Shown: positions 1 through 5,788, counted from the stretch's first letter. The stretch: DNA of 5,788 bases from Burkholderiales bacterium (GCA_005789685.1 SXXD01000157.1:1-5788), one strand, 5' to 3'. Program-made: numbers and translations. Notes: a model not told the origin generated them from the letters alone.

Positions 1-1581
1 CTTGTGCTCTGACCCGGCAGGCGATTTGCCGCCGCGTGCATCAGCCAACCATTTCCACAATTTCAAATAACCTGTGAATTCGCTTTTCTCGTCGTCAAAC
101 TTCACATGCGCCTGATCGGCTTGCGACTGTGCCTCTAAAGGTCGGTCACGGACATCTTGCACCGACAAAGCACTGGCAATGACCAAGACTTCGTCTAAAG
201 CTTGCCTGTCGCGCGCTTCCAAAATCATACGGCCCACGCGAGGGTCCAAGGGTAACTTGGCCAATTCAGCACCGGTGCGCGTCAGTTCGTTGGCATCTGT
301 AACGGCACCCAGTTCAGCCAGCAATTGGTATCCATCGGTGATGGCGCGTTTGGAAGGTGCTTCAATGAACGGAAAGTCATCGACCACACCTAAGTGCAAT
401 GACTTCATGCGCAAAATCACACCCGCCAAAGAAGATCGCAAAATTTCAGGGTCGGTAAAACGGGGGCGACCATTGAAATCTTTTTCTTCGTACAAACGAA
501 TGCAAATGCCATTGGCCACACGACCACACCGACCTGCACGCTGATTGGCCGCAGCTTGGCTGATGGGCTCCACCATGAGCTGCTCCACCTTGCTGCGCAG
601 GCTGTAGCGCTTCACGCGGGCGGTACCCACATCTATCACATACCGAATGCCTGGCACTGTGAGTGAAGTTTCTGCCACGTTGGTGGCCAGCACAATGCGT
701 CTTCCTGAATGGGTATCAAACACCCGCTCTTGATCGGCTTGTGACAAACGCGAAAACAAGGGCAGTACCTCAGCACCCCGTGTGACGGCGCTGTGCGACA
801 AGTGTTTGCGCAAGTGGTCAGCTGCTTCTCGAATTTCACGCTCGCCAGGCAAGAACACCAAGATGTCTCCGGCTGCGTTGCCAATCCATAGTTCGTCTAC
901 GGCTTCGGCAATGGCATCGTTCAAATCGTGTTCACGCGTTTCTTCGAACGGACGCCACCGCATCTCAACTGGAAAGGTTCTGCCAGAAACCATGATGACC
1001 GGCGCGGGCCCCTTGCTAGAAGCAAAGTGCCGCGCAAAACGATCGGCATCGATGGTGGCCGATGTGACCACTACTTTAAGGTCGGGGCGGCGCGGCAAAA
1101 TTTGACGCAAGTAGCCCAACAAGAAGTCAATGTTCAGACTTCGTTCGTGGGCTTCGTCAATGATCAGGGTGTCGTAGGCTTCTAAAAGCGGGTCGTTTTG
1201 CGTTTCGGCCAACAAAATACCGTCGGTCATGAGCTTGACCGAGGCATCCTTGGACAAGCGGTCTTGAAATCTAATTTTGTAGCCCACCACATCGCCCAAG
1301 GGTGTTTTCAGTTCCTCGGCAATGCGCTTGGCCACGCTGCTGGCTGCAATGCGCCTAGGCTGTGTATGGCCGATCCACTTGCCTCGCTGGCCTGCAGCGG
1401 CATTGAGCCGGCCGCGGCCAAGGGCCAAAGCGATCTTGGGCAGTTGTGTTGTTTTGCCTGATCCCGTCTCGCCACAGACGATGATGACCTGATGATCCGC
1501 CATGGCTTGAGCGATTTCGTCGCGCTTTGCCGACACCGGCAAAGACTCGGGAAACTCGATTTTCAAGGGGGTAGCGGACAA
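1..1581 (-). CDS. hrpA: ATP-dependent RNA helicase HrpA, N-terminal part (C-terminus beyond window)
   Basis: DEAH-box (SF2) RNA helicase that uses ATP to remodel RNA-protein complexes; in E. coli HrpA acts on mRNA processing and stalled or collided ribosomes. Counting from the proposed start, the visible motifs are Walker A GETGSGKTT (37-45), motif Ia TQPRR (73-77), DEAH followed by ERSLN (142-150), SAT (174-176) and motif VI QRAGRCGR (347-354). A helicase-associated HA2 region with RSSLAGVILRM follows. About 527 codons lie in the window; the family is usually ~1,300 residues, so the long C-terminal half is off the left edge. An in-frame TAA at 1648-1650 limits the N-terminus and no ATG occurs before residue 27. 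I chose TTG at 1579-1581, preceded by a weak AGAAG ribosome-binding site 8 nt upstream, giving MSATPLKIEF and then the conserved PESLPVSAKR. TTG at 1585-1587 is the alternative. The gene is divergent from argA. Identity is secure; the exact start is not. Confidence 0.95.
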   Translation of the reverse strand, partial: MSATPLKIEFPESLPVSAKRDEIAQAMADHQVIIVCGETGSGKTTQLPKIALALGRGRLNAAAGQRGKWIGHTQPRRIAASSVAKRIAEELKTPLGDVVGYKIRFQDRLSKDASVKLMTDGILLAETQNDPLLEAYDTLIIDEAHERSLNIDFLLGYLRQILPRRPDLKVVVTSATIDADRFARHFASSKGPAPVIMVSGRTFPVEMRWRPFEETREHDLNDAIAEAVDELWIGNAAGDILVFLPGEREIREAADHLRKHLSHSAVTRGAEVLPLFSRLSQADQERVFDTHSGRRIVLATNVAETSLTVPGIRYVIDVGTARVKRYSLRSKVEQLMVEPISQAAANQRAGRCGRVANGICIRLYEEKDFNGRPRFTDPEILRSSLAGVILRMKSLHLGVVDDFPFIEAPSKRAITDGYQLLAELGAVTDANELTRTGAELAKLPLDPRVGRMILEARDRQALDEVLVIASALSVQDVRDRPLEAQSQADQAHVKFDDEKSEFTGYLKLWKWLADARGGKSPAGSEHK

Positions 1582-1665
1582 TGGCAAAACTTCTGTAAAA
1601 ATCAGGGATGGCGTAAGCCCTGAATTATCCGCTGTCTTGGCCCCTTTTTAGAGACCCACAAGCTC
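1582..1665. promoter_or_regulatory. hrpA/argA divergent intergenic region with inverted repeat
   Basis: This 84-bp spacer must hold the start signals of both divergent genes. It contains a perfect 6-bp inverted repeat, TCAGGG (1602-1607) and CCCTGA (1618-1623), with a 10-nt centre. Immediately next to it, on the minus strand, is a -10-like GATAAT (complement of 1624-1629). Its best -35 at 17-bp spacing is a poor TCTAAA. If that -10 is used, the repeat would sit at the hrpA transcription start, as an operator or a short leader hairpin. No convincing plus-strand promoter for argA is visible, and argA has only a weak, distant GAGA (1651-1654) as ribosome-binding site. All functional assignments here are inference. 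Confidence 0.35.
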
Positions 1666-3015
1666 ATGTCTACTGTCTTTAACTTCACCTTCGTACCTTG
1701 GTTTCGCTCGGTGGCACCCTACATCCACATGCACCGCGGCAAAACCTTTGTGGTGGGCATTGCAGGTGAAGCCATCGCTGCGGGCAAGCTGCAGCACTTG
1801 GCCCAAGATTTGGCCCTGATTCAAAGCATGGGTGTGAAGATTGTGCTTGTCCATGGCTTTAGGCCTCAAGTCAATGAGCAACTCATGGCCAAGGGTCATG
1901 TTCCCAAATACTCGCAAGGCATTCGCATCACCGACGAGGTGGCCCTAGATTGCGCGCAAGAAGCCGCCGGCCAACTGCGCTATGAAATTGAAGCGGCCTT
2001 CAGCCAAGGCCTGCCCAACACGCCCATGGCAGGTTCTACGGTGCGAGTGATCAGCGGTAATTTTCTGACTGCACGCCCAGTTGGCATTGTGGATGGCGTA
2101 GATTTTCAGCACTCAGGTCTGGTTCGAAAAGTCGATGTTGCAGGCATCACCCAGACTCTCAAAATGGGCGCCATGGTTTTGCTTTCGCCATTTGGTTTCT
2201 CTCCAACCGGCGAAGCTTTTAATTTGTCGATGGAAGAAGTGGCCACCAGCGTGGCCATTGAACTGCAAGCTGACAAACTTATTTTCTTGACCGAAATTCC
2301 GGGTCTGCGCATCAACCCTGAAGAGCCTGAATCTGAAGACAATCCCATTGACACCGAGTTGCCTTTGGCTGCTGCAGAAAGTTTGTTGAAAAAACTGCCA
2401 CCAGCGCTTATACCGACAGACATCGCCTTCTATTTGCAGCACTGCGTGAAGGCTTGCAAAGAAGGCGTTGAACGCAGTCACATCTTGCCCTTTGCCGTCG
2501 ATGGGGCCTTGTTGCTAGAAATCTATGTGCATGATGGCATTGGCACCATGGTGATTGATGAAAAATTGGAAGAACTCAGAGAAGCCACATCGGACGATGT
2601 CGGTGGCATTCTTCAACTCATTGAACCCTTCGAAAACGATGGCACCTTGGTGAAGCGCAACCGAACAGAAATTGAACGCGATGTTGACCACTACACCATC
2701 ATTGAGCACGACGGCGTGATCTTTGCCTGTGCTGCGCTCTACCCCTATGCTGAAGCCAAGACCGCCGAAATGGCGGCCCTCACGGTTTCACCCCAATCTC
2801 AAGGTCAGGGTGATGGCGAAAAAATATTGAAGCGTGTAGAGCAGCGGGCTCGCGCCATGGGCTTGGACAGTATTTTTGTACTCACCACCCGCACCATGCA
2901 TTGGTTCATCAAGCGCGGTTTTGTTCAAATGGACCCCGACTGGTTGCCTGAGGGCCGCAAGCGCAAATACAACTGGGACCGACGCAGCCAAGTGCTGGTT
3001 AAAAAACTCAGCTGA
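1666..3015 (+). CDS. argA: Amino-acid N-acetyltransferase (N-acetylglutamate synthase) ArgA
   Basis: Cytoplasmic enzyme transferring acetyl from acetyl-CoA to glutamate, the first step of arginine synthesis. The 449 residues match the classical bacterial ArgA length (E. coli 443) and its two-domain plan. The amino-acid-kinase-like domain (about 20-295) starts at HRGKTFVVGIAGEAI and includes LVHGFRPQVN (61-70), GIRITD (85-90) and LLSPFGFSPTGEAFN (172-186); in this family it serves as the arginine-binding regulatory domain. The GNAT domain (about 303-440) carries the acetyl-CoA loop ALTVSPQSQGQGDGEKIL (371-388), then LTTRTMHWFIKRGF and the C-terminal block LPEGRKRKYNWDRRSQVLVK. The ATG start gives MSTVFNFTFVPWFR, matching related Burkholderiales ArgA N-termini as I remember them; the ribosome-binding site is weak. 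The gene runs divergently from hrpA and its stop overlaps that of convergent dsbB by 8 bp. No residue looks missing. Confidence 0.96.
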   Translation: MSTVFNFTFVPWFRSVAPYIHMHRGKTFVVGIAGEAIAAGKLQHLAQDLALIQSMGVKIVLVHGFRPQVNEQLMAKGHVPKYSQGIRITDEVALDCAQEAAGQLRYEIEAAFSQGLPNTPMAGSTVRVISGNFLTARPVGIVDGVDFQHSGLVRKVDVAGITQTLKMGAMVLLSPFGFSPTGEAFNLSMEEVATSVAIELQADKLIFLTEIPGLRINPEEPESEDNPIDTELPLAAAESLLKKLPPALIPTDIAFYLQHCVKACKEGVERSHILPFAVDGALLLEIYVHDGIGTMVIDEKLEELREATSDDVGGILQLIEPFENDGTLVKRNRTEIERDVDHYTIIEHDGVIFACAALYPYAEAKTAEMAALTVSPQSQGQGDGEKILKRVEQRARAMGLDSIFVLTTRTMHWFIKRGFVQMDPDWLPEGRKRKYNWDRRSQVLVKKLS

Positions 3016-3016
3016 G
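3007..3016. repeat. 10-bp perfect palindrome spanning the argA and dsbB stop codons
   Basis: CTCAGCTGAG is its own reverse complement. The argA stop TGA (3013-3015) and the dsbB stop TGA (complement of 3008-3010) lie symmetrically within it, so both proteins end in Leu-Ser followed by TGA. No hairpin with a T-tract follows on either strand, so it does not look like an ordinary intrinsic terminator. The sequence is certain; a function is not. Confidence 0.6.
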
Positions 3017-3541
3017 TGGTTCTAAGGCTTCTGGGTTGGGAGTCGTTCTCAACAAGCCGTCTCGCAGTCGCAGAAAGGTCATCAGAAAAAAGATGCCCAT
3101 GAAGACGGCAAACGACCAATTGGCAATAGAGCCACCTAGAAATGCCCAATCGATTTTGGTGCAATCGCCACTGCCCTTGAAAATCATGGGAATGGATCGC
3201 TGAAGCGGGAAGTTCTCAATCATGCCGTAAAAATCGCGACCGCAAGACACCACCTCGGGTGGGTACCACTGAAGCCAGGATTGACGCGCAGCCACGAAGG
3301 CTCCAAAACCCGAAGTGATTGCAATGAGCCATGTCATGGCAAAGGTGCGCACCGGTGCATTTGAGCTGATGCCCAAAAGACACCACACAATGACACCGAT
3401 CAGGGCGTAGCGCTGAACAATGCACATGGGACAAGGCTCTAAACCCAAATGGTTTTGCAAATAAACAATGCCAAATGCCAACATGGCCAAACACCCTGCA
3501 GCAAGCAGGGCAAGCCAACGCTGAGTCGATAAATTTTTCAA
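3008..3541 (-). CDS. dsbB: Disulfide bond formation protein DsbB
   Basis: Inner-membrane quinone reductase that reoxidises the periplasmic thiol oxidase DsbA and passes electrons to ubiquinone or menaquinone. The 177-residue product (E. coli DsbB is 176) has four hydrophobic segments, at about 10-29, 43-58, 67-85 and 136-157. The first periplasmic loop has the redox pair CPMC (37-40), followed by IVQR with Arg44 matching the conserved quinone-site arginine. The second loop has the partner cysteines Cys100 (VVSCGRDF) and Cys127 (GDCTKIDW). All four catalytic cysteines are present. The start is TTG at 3539-3541, because the next ATG (residue 20) would remove most of the first membrane segment. 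A weak GAAAG (complement of 3549-3553) lies 7 nt upstream, within the end of fpr. The gene begins 3 nt after the fpr stop, implying co-transcription and probably coupled translation. It ends inside the convergent argA. Confidence 0.95.
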   Translation of the reverse strand: MKNLSTQRWLALLAAGCLAMLAFGIVYLQNHLGLEPCPMCIVQRYALIGVIVWCLLGISSNAPVRTFAMTWLIAITSGFGAFVAARQSWLQWYPPEVVSCGRDFYGMIENFPLQRSIPMIFKGSGDCTKIDWAFLGGSIANWSFAVFMGIFFLMTFLRLRDGLLRTTPNPEALEPLS

Positions 3542-3544
3542 GAA

Positions 3545-4321
3545 TTAGCTTTCAACAAAAGCACGTTCTATCACGAACTGCCCGGGGGTGCTGGTATTGC
3601 CTTCAACAAAGCCGCGTTTTTCACACAATGCTTTGAGGTCGCGCAACATTTCTGGGCTGCCACAAATCATGACCCGATCTTCTGCGGGATTTAAAACAGG
3701 AGTGCCGAGGTCTGAGCTGATGGTGCCGTTCTCAAGCAACTCTGTCACGCGGCCTTGATGCTCAAACGCTTCACGCGTGACAGTGGGGTAGTACAACAGT
3801 TGCTTGCTGACCATCTCGCCTAAAAACTCATTTTGCGGCAACTCTTTGGTAATGTAGTCGTGGTAGGCCAACTCTTTCACTTCTCGTACACCATGCAACA
3901 AGATCACTTGTTCAAATCGCTCGTAGGTTTCGGGGTCGCGAATGATGCTCATATAAGGTGCCAGACCCGTGCCAGTGCCAATCAGGTACAAACGTTTTGC
4001 GGGCGTGAGGTAATCAATGAGCAGTGTGCCTGTGGGTTTGCGTCCGACCACAATGGTGTCGCCCACTTGAATGTGTTGCAATTTGGAAGTTAAGGGTCCA
4101 TCTTGAACTTTGATGCTCAAAAATTCAAGGTGCTCTTCGTAATTGGCACTGGCAATGCTGTAGGCGCGCAGCAAGGGTTTACCGTTGTCACCCCGAAGGC
4201 CAATCATGGTGAAATGGCCATTGGAAAAGCGAAGCGCCTGATCACGCGTGGTGGTGAAACTGAACAAGCGATCTGTCCAGTGATGAACACTCAGGACTTT
4301 TTCTTCTAAAAATGCACTCAT
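3545..4321 (-). CDS. fpr: Ferredoxin/flavodoxin-NADP+ reductase Fpr
   Basis: FAD enzyme exchanging electrons between NADPH and ferredoxin or flavodoxin in the cytoplasm; it supplies reduced ferredoxin for Fe-S cluster assembly, reductive enzymes and oxidative-stress defence. From the ATG at 4321 it is 258 residues, the usual length of bacterial plant-type FPRs. FAD-binding signatures are FSNGHFTMIGL (32-42) and RAYSIAS (52-58). The NADP-binding half has GTGTGLAP (115-122), LLHGVREVKELAYHD and MICGSPEM (218-225). The C-terminus FVIERAFVES is typical of the short-tailed proteobacterial (Azotobacter/Pseudomonas-like) type. A TTG seven codons upstream (4340-4342) is also in frame, but MSAF...VLSVHHWTD is the usual family N-terminus, so I prefer the ATG, although its ribosome-binding site is weak. 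It is divergent from yggX and followed after 3 nt by dsbB, as the likely first gene of a two-gene operon. Confidence 0.95.
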   Translation of the reverse strand: MSAFLEEKVLSVHHWTDRLFSFTTTRDQALRFSNGHFTMIGLRGDNGKPLLRAYSIASANYEEHLEFLSIKVQDGPLTSKLQHIQVGDTIVVGRKPTGTLLIDYLTPAKRLYLIGTGTGLAPYMSIIRDPETYERFEQVILLHGVREVKELAYHDYITKELPQNEFLGEMVSKQLLYYPTVTREAFEHQGRVTELLENGTISSDLGTPVLNPAEDRVMICGSPEMLRDLKALCEKRGFVEGNTSTPGQFVIERAFVES

Positions 4322-4436
4322 AAAACTTAGGGGTTTAAACAAAACAAGTCATTTTCAAGCTTATTGGCCTGTAATGGAAATACAATAATTTTATATCCCT
4401 ATATGCAACTCATCTTAAGAAATATCAAGGAACATC
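4322..4436. promoter_or_regulatory. Shared AT-rich divergent promoter region of fpr and yggX
   Basis: This 115-bp spacer is clearly richer in A+T than the flanking genes. The best sigma70-like match is on the minus strand for fpr: TTAAGA (complement of 4413-4418), a 17-bp spacer, then TATAAA (complement of 4390-4395), which would give a 5' leader of about 60 nt. For yggX there are -10-like TACAAT (4381-4386) and TATATG (4400-4405), but neither has a good -35. Short palindromes GTTTAAAC (4333-4340) and TCTTAAGA (4413-4420) are present; the latter overlaps the proposed fpr -35. I see no CCTCAAG-type SoxR operator and no full FNR site. Confidence 0.45.
4427..4431 (+). promoter_or_regulatory. Ribosome-binding site of yggX
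   Basis: AAGGA lies 5 nt before the ATG at 4437. It is the clearest Shine-Dalgarno match in the window and fixes the yggX start. Confidence 0.75.
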
Positions 4437-4712
4437 ATGGCGCGCACTGTTAAATGCATCAAATTAGAAACTGAAGCAGAAGGCCTCGACTTTCCACCCT
4501 ACCCTGGTGACTTGGGCAAACGCATTTGGGAAAACGTCAGCAAAGAGGCTTGGGCCGCATGGCTGAAGCATCAGACCATGTTGGTCAATGAGAACCGTTT
4601 GAACTTGGCAGACGCTCGTGCGCGTCAGTACTTGGCCCGTCAAATGGAGAACCATTTCTTTGGTTCAGGTGCTGATGCCGCCCAAGGTTATGTCCCACCC
4701 ACCAATCCCTAA
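4437..4712 (+). CDS. yggX: Probable Fe(2+)-trafficking protein YggX
   Basis: Small cytoplasmic protein that protects Fe-S clusters and DNA from oxidative damage and is proposed to handle labile Fe(II); in E. coli and Salmonella it is part of the SoxRS response. The 91-residue product matches the family length (~90). Family landmarks are MARTVKC with the conserved Cys7, then [12 protein letters not shown] (16-27), [28 protein letters not shown] (29-56, a helical hallmark), [15 protein letters not shown] (62-76) and a proline-rich end, QGYVPP. The start is supported by AAGGA 5 nt upstream. It is divergent from fpr, also a SoxRS target in enterobacteria. Its last 38 bp overlap the proposed start of the mnmC-like gene, suggesting coupled expression. 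I see nothing odd in the protein. Confidence 0.96.
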   Translation: MARTVKCIKLETEAEGLDFPPYPGDLGKRIWENVSKEAWAAWLKHQTMLVNENRLNLADARARQYLARQMENHFFGSGADAAQGYVPPTNP

Positions 4713-5788
4713 TTTTCACGCCAGTCATTGGAAAAACAGAGCCGCGTGCCAAACAATTTGGCACGCTCTAGAAACCTCGTTTGGGCGCGGCGAGTCTTTT
4801 CTTGAAACTGTCAAAGTTTGGAAATCAAATCCTGACTCAGCACCCCGTCTTTTTTTCACAGCCTTCACCAGCCAAGCACCCACAGACCTTCCCACAGAGC
4901 TGGCGCAAGTTTGCTATGGCCTGCTGCCCGGCGTTCACCGAATTTCTTTTGAAGGTGGATGCGTTCAATTGACTTTGTGCATTGGCGCAGCGCCCCATAT
5001 TGCCAAAGAAATTGACATCGCTGCAGACAGCATTTGCGTTGACAACCTAGCAACATGGGGCGCCAAAACTTTGGCACGATTGTCTCAAGTGGGGTCTCAA
5101 ATCAAATGGCGAATCGCCCAAGACAGTCTCGTCAATGAGCTTCATAGTGTTGGCTTCATTTTGGATGAGTCAAGATCATCAGCTTGTTATCGTCCAACTT
5201 GGGATGTAAAAACCGCACTGCGTCATCGTGCCAAAGCTGAGATCATTGCGAAGTCAAAACCTCAAGTTGATGCCATTGTCATTGGTGCAGGTTTAGCAGG
5301 CTCGGCAGTGGCTCACAGTTTGGCACTCAGAGGCTGGCAAGTTGAAGTGCTTGATAAAGCTGATGCATTGGGCGCAGGTGCTTCTGGCTTGCCCGCTGGT
5401 TTCTTTGCCACACACGTATCACCAGATAACAATGTGCTGTCACGGATTACGCGAGATGGTGTGCGCGCCACCCTTCAACGTGCGCAAGAGCTGCTGAAGC
5501 ATGACCTTGAATGGCAAGTTTCTCATCTGCTAGAACATCGTTATGCTGGCAAAAGACAACTGCCTGAAGGCCCCTTGTGGCCTTCTGCTGGCCACGAGTG
5601 GAGCACACAAGCCAGCGAATTTCAAAAGCAGGCGTCAGGCTTGAATGAAAATACACCGGCACTGTGGCATGGCATAGCCGGTTGGATTCAAACTCAAGCA
5701 TTGGTAAAGGCTCAACTCGGGCATCGCAACATCCGTTTGTCAACGCAAAGCGCGGTGGCTAAACTCATTTCTAGAAACAATCAATGGC
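4675..5788 (+). CDS. mnmC: MnmC-like tRNA-modification protein: degenerate methyltransferase domain fused to FAD oxidoreductase (C-terminus beyond window)
   Basis: MnmC finishes the mnm5(s2)U modification at tRNA wobble position 34: its C-terminal FAD domain removes carboxymethyl from cmnm5U, and its N-terminal SAM domain methylates the product. The 371 visible codons have no stop. The oxidoreductase half starts at [19 protein letters not shown] (199-217), the dinucleotide-binding loop, and continues with [10 protein letters not shown] (235-244), [11 protein letters not shown] (247-257), [21 protein letters not shown] and [10 protein letters not shown]. The N-terminal half (about 20-185) aligns by eye to the MnmC methyltransferase ([12 protein letters not shown] at 32-43, [15 protein letters not shown] at 81-95) but is shortened and lacks key motifs. 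ATG at 4675 has AGG 5 nt upstream; ATG at 4690 is the alternative. Both lie inside yggX. Family call is firm; methyltransferase activity is doubtful. Confidence 0.86.
   Translation, partial: MPPKVMSHPPIPNFHASHWKNRAACQTIWHALETSFGRGESFLETVKVWKSNPDSAPRLFFTAFTSQAPTDLPTELAQVCYGLLPGVHRISFEGGCVQLTLCIGAAPHIAKEIDIAADSICVDNLATWGAKTLARLSQVGSQIKWRIAQDSLVNELHSVGFILDESRSSACYRPTWDVKTALRHRAKAEIIAKSKPQVDAIVIGAGLAGSAVAHSLALRGWQVEVLDKADALGAGASGLPAGFFATHVSPDNNVLSRITRDGVRATLQRAQELLKHDLEWQVSHLLEHRYAGKRQLPEGPLWPSAGHEWSTQASEFQKQASGLNENTPALWHGIAGWIQTQALVKAQLGHRNIRLSTQSAVAKLISRNNQW
4744..4766 (+). repeat. Perfect 10-bp inverted repeat (stem-loop) just after yggX, inside mnmC
   Basis: GCGTGCCAAA (4744-4753) and TTTGGCACGC (4757-4766) are exact reverse complements separated by CAA, predicting a strong stem with a 3-nt loop. 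It begins 32 nt after the yggX stop and lies 69 nt into the mnmC-like frame. The bases after it (TCTAGAAACC) contain no T-run, so it is not a canonical intrinsic terminator. It could reduce read-through from yggX into mnmC, protect the yggX mRNA 3' end, or be incidental to coding. Confidence 0.6.

Noticed and set aside
179..544. 121-codon plus-strand open frame opposite hrpA, and similar frames at 782-1105 and 1198-1461
   Set aside because: They lie entirely over conserved hrpA helicase motifs read on the other strand and have low-complexity, Ser/Arg-rich or shadow-like translations.
2113..2481. 122-codon open frame antisense to argA (and a second overlapping antisense frame 2106-2423)
   Set aside because: argA is securely identified over the same bases, the antisense products resemble no family I know, and neither frame has a ribosome-binding site. 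They are shadows of argA codon use.
3026..3058. Imperfect hairpin GGCTT...GTTGGGAG / CTCAAC...AAGCC downstream of argA as its terminator
   Set aside because: The stem needs a 4-nt and a 2-nt bulge, there is no T-tract after it, and it lies within dsbB coding sequence. I cannot separate it from chance.
3493..3509. CCCTG/CAGGG 5-bp inverted repeat within dsbB
   Set aside because: It is short, lies inside codons of the first membrane segment, and has no context suggesting regulation.
4322..4436. SoxR, Fur, FNR or OxyR site between fpr and yggX
   Set aside because: Only short half-site-like fragments (for example TTGAT on the minus strand) are visible; none reaches a full consensus.
4781..4972. 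Short plus-strand open frame in the 3' neighbourhood of yggX
   Set aside because: It is in a different frame from the mnmC-like gene, which reads through the whole stretch with recognisable family residues; the short frame has no homology signal or ribosome-binding site.
5447..5743. 98-codon minus-strand open frame at the right end
   Set aside because: It lies over well-conserved MnmC oxidoreductase coding sequence on the plus strand and has no family resemblance.
4675..5788. Reading the mnmC-like gene as a frameshifted pseudogene or a stand-alone DadA/glycine oxidase-type FAD enzyme
   Set aside because: The frame is open for all 371 visible codons, the upstream half aligns in the same frame with MnmC methyltransferase remnants, and motifs such as [10 protein letters not shown] and HVSPD are MnmC-specific rather than those of amino-acid oxidases.

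Overview
The window is ordinary, densely coded chromosomal DNA of a betaproteobacterium. All six genes read like Burkholderiales proteins, and the ArgA and MnmC sequences look most like those of Comamonadaceae (a Limnohabitans- or Polaromonas-like freshwater organism would fit). That placement rests on remembered family sequences, not on a search. I see no tRNA, rRNA, CRISPR array, insertion sequence, integrase or phage gene.

Layout. Positions 1-1581 (minus) hold the N-terminal ~527 residues of the DEAH-box RNA helicase HrpA, which continues beyond the left edge. An 84-bp divergent spacer separates it from argA (1666-3015, plus), the N-acetylglutamate synthase that starts arginine synthesis. 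argA converges on dsbB (3008-3541, minus), and the two genes overlap by 8 bp inside a perfect 10-bp palindrome. Reading leftward, dsbB follows fpr (3545-4321, minus, ferredoxin/flavodoxin-NADP+ reductase) after only 3 bp, so fpr-dsbB looks like a two-gene operon. A 115-bp AT-rich divergent spacer separates fpr from yggX (4437-4712, plus, Fe(II)-trafficking/oxidative damage protection). yggX overlaps the start of an mnmC-like gene (4675 to beyond the right edge).

How the genes fit together. The middle of the window has a redox theme: membrane disulfide oxidation (DsbB), NADPH-ferredoxin electron transfer (Fpr) and protection of iron-sulfur clusters (YggX). fpr and yggX share a divergent promoter region; both belong to the SoxRS regulon in Escherichia coli, so co-control is a reasonable hypothesis here, although I see no recognisable SoxR or SoxS site.

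The most notable item is the right-hand gene. It has the architecture of the bifunctional tRNA-modification enzyme MnmC and its FAD-dependent oxidoreductase half looks intact as far as it is visible. Its N-terminal methyltransferase half is shortened and has lost or altered every signature segment I would expect, suggesting a decayed or repurposed domain still fused to a working oxidoreductase. I found no new defence or mobile system; the window is otherwise housekeeping.
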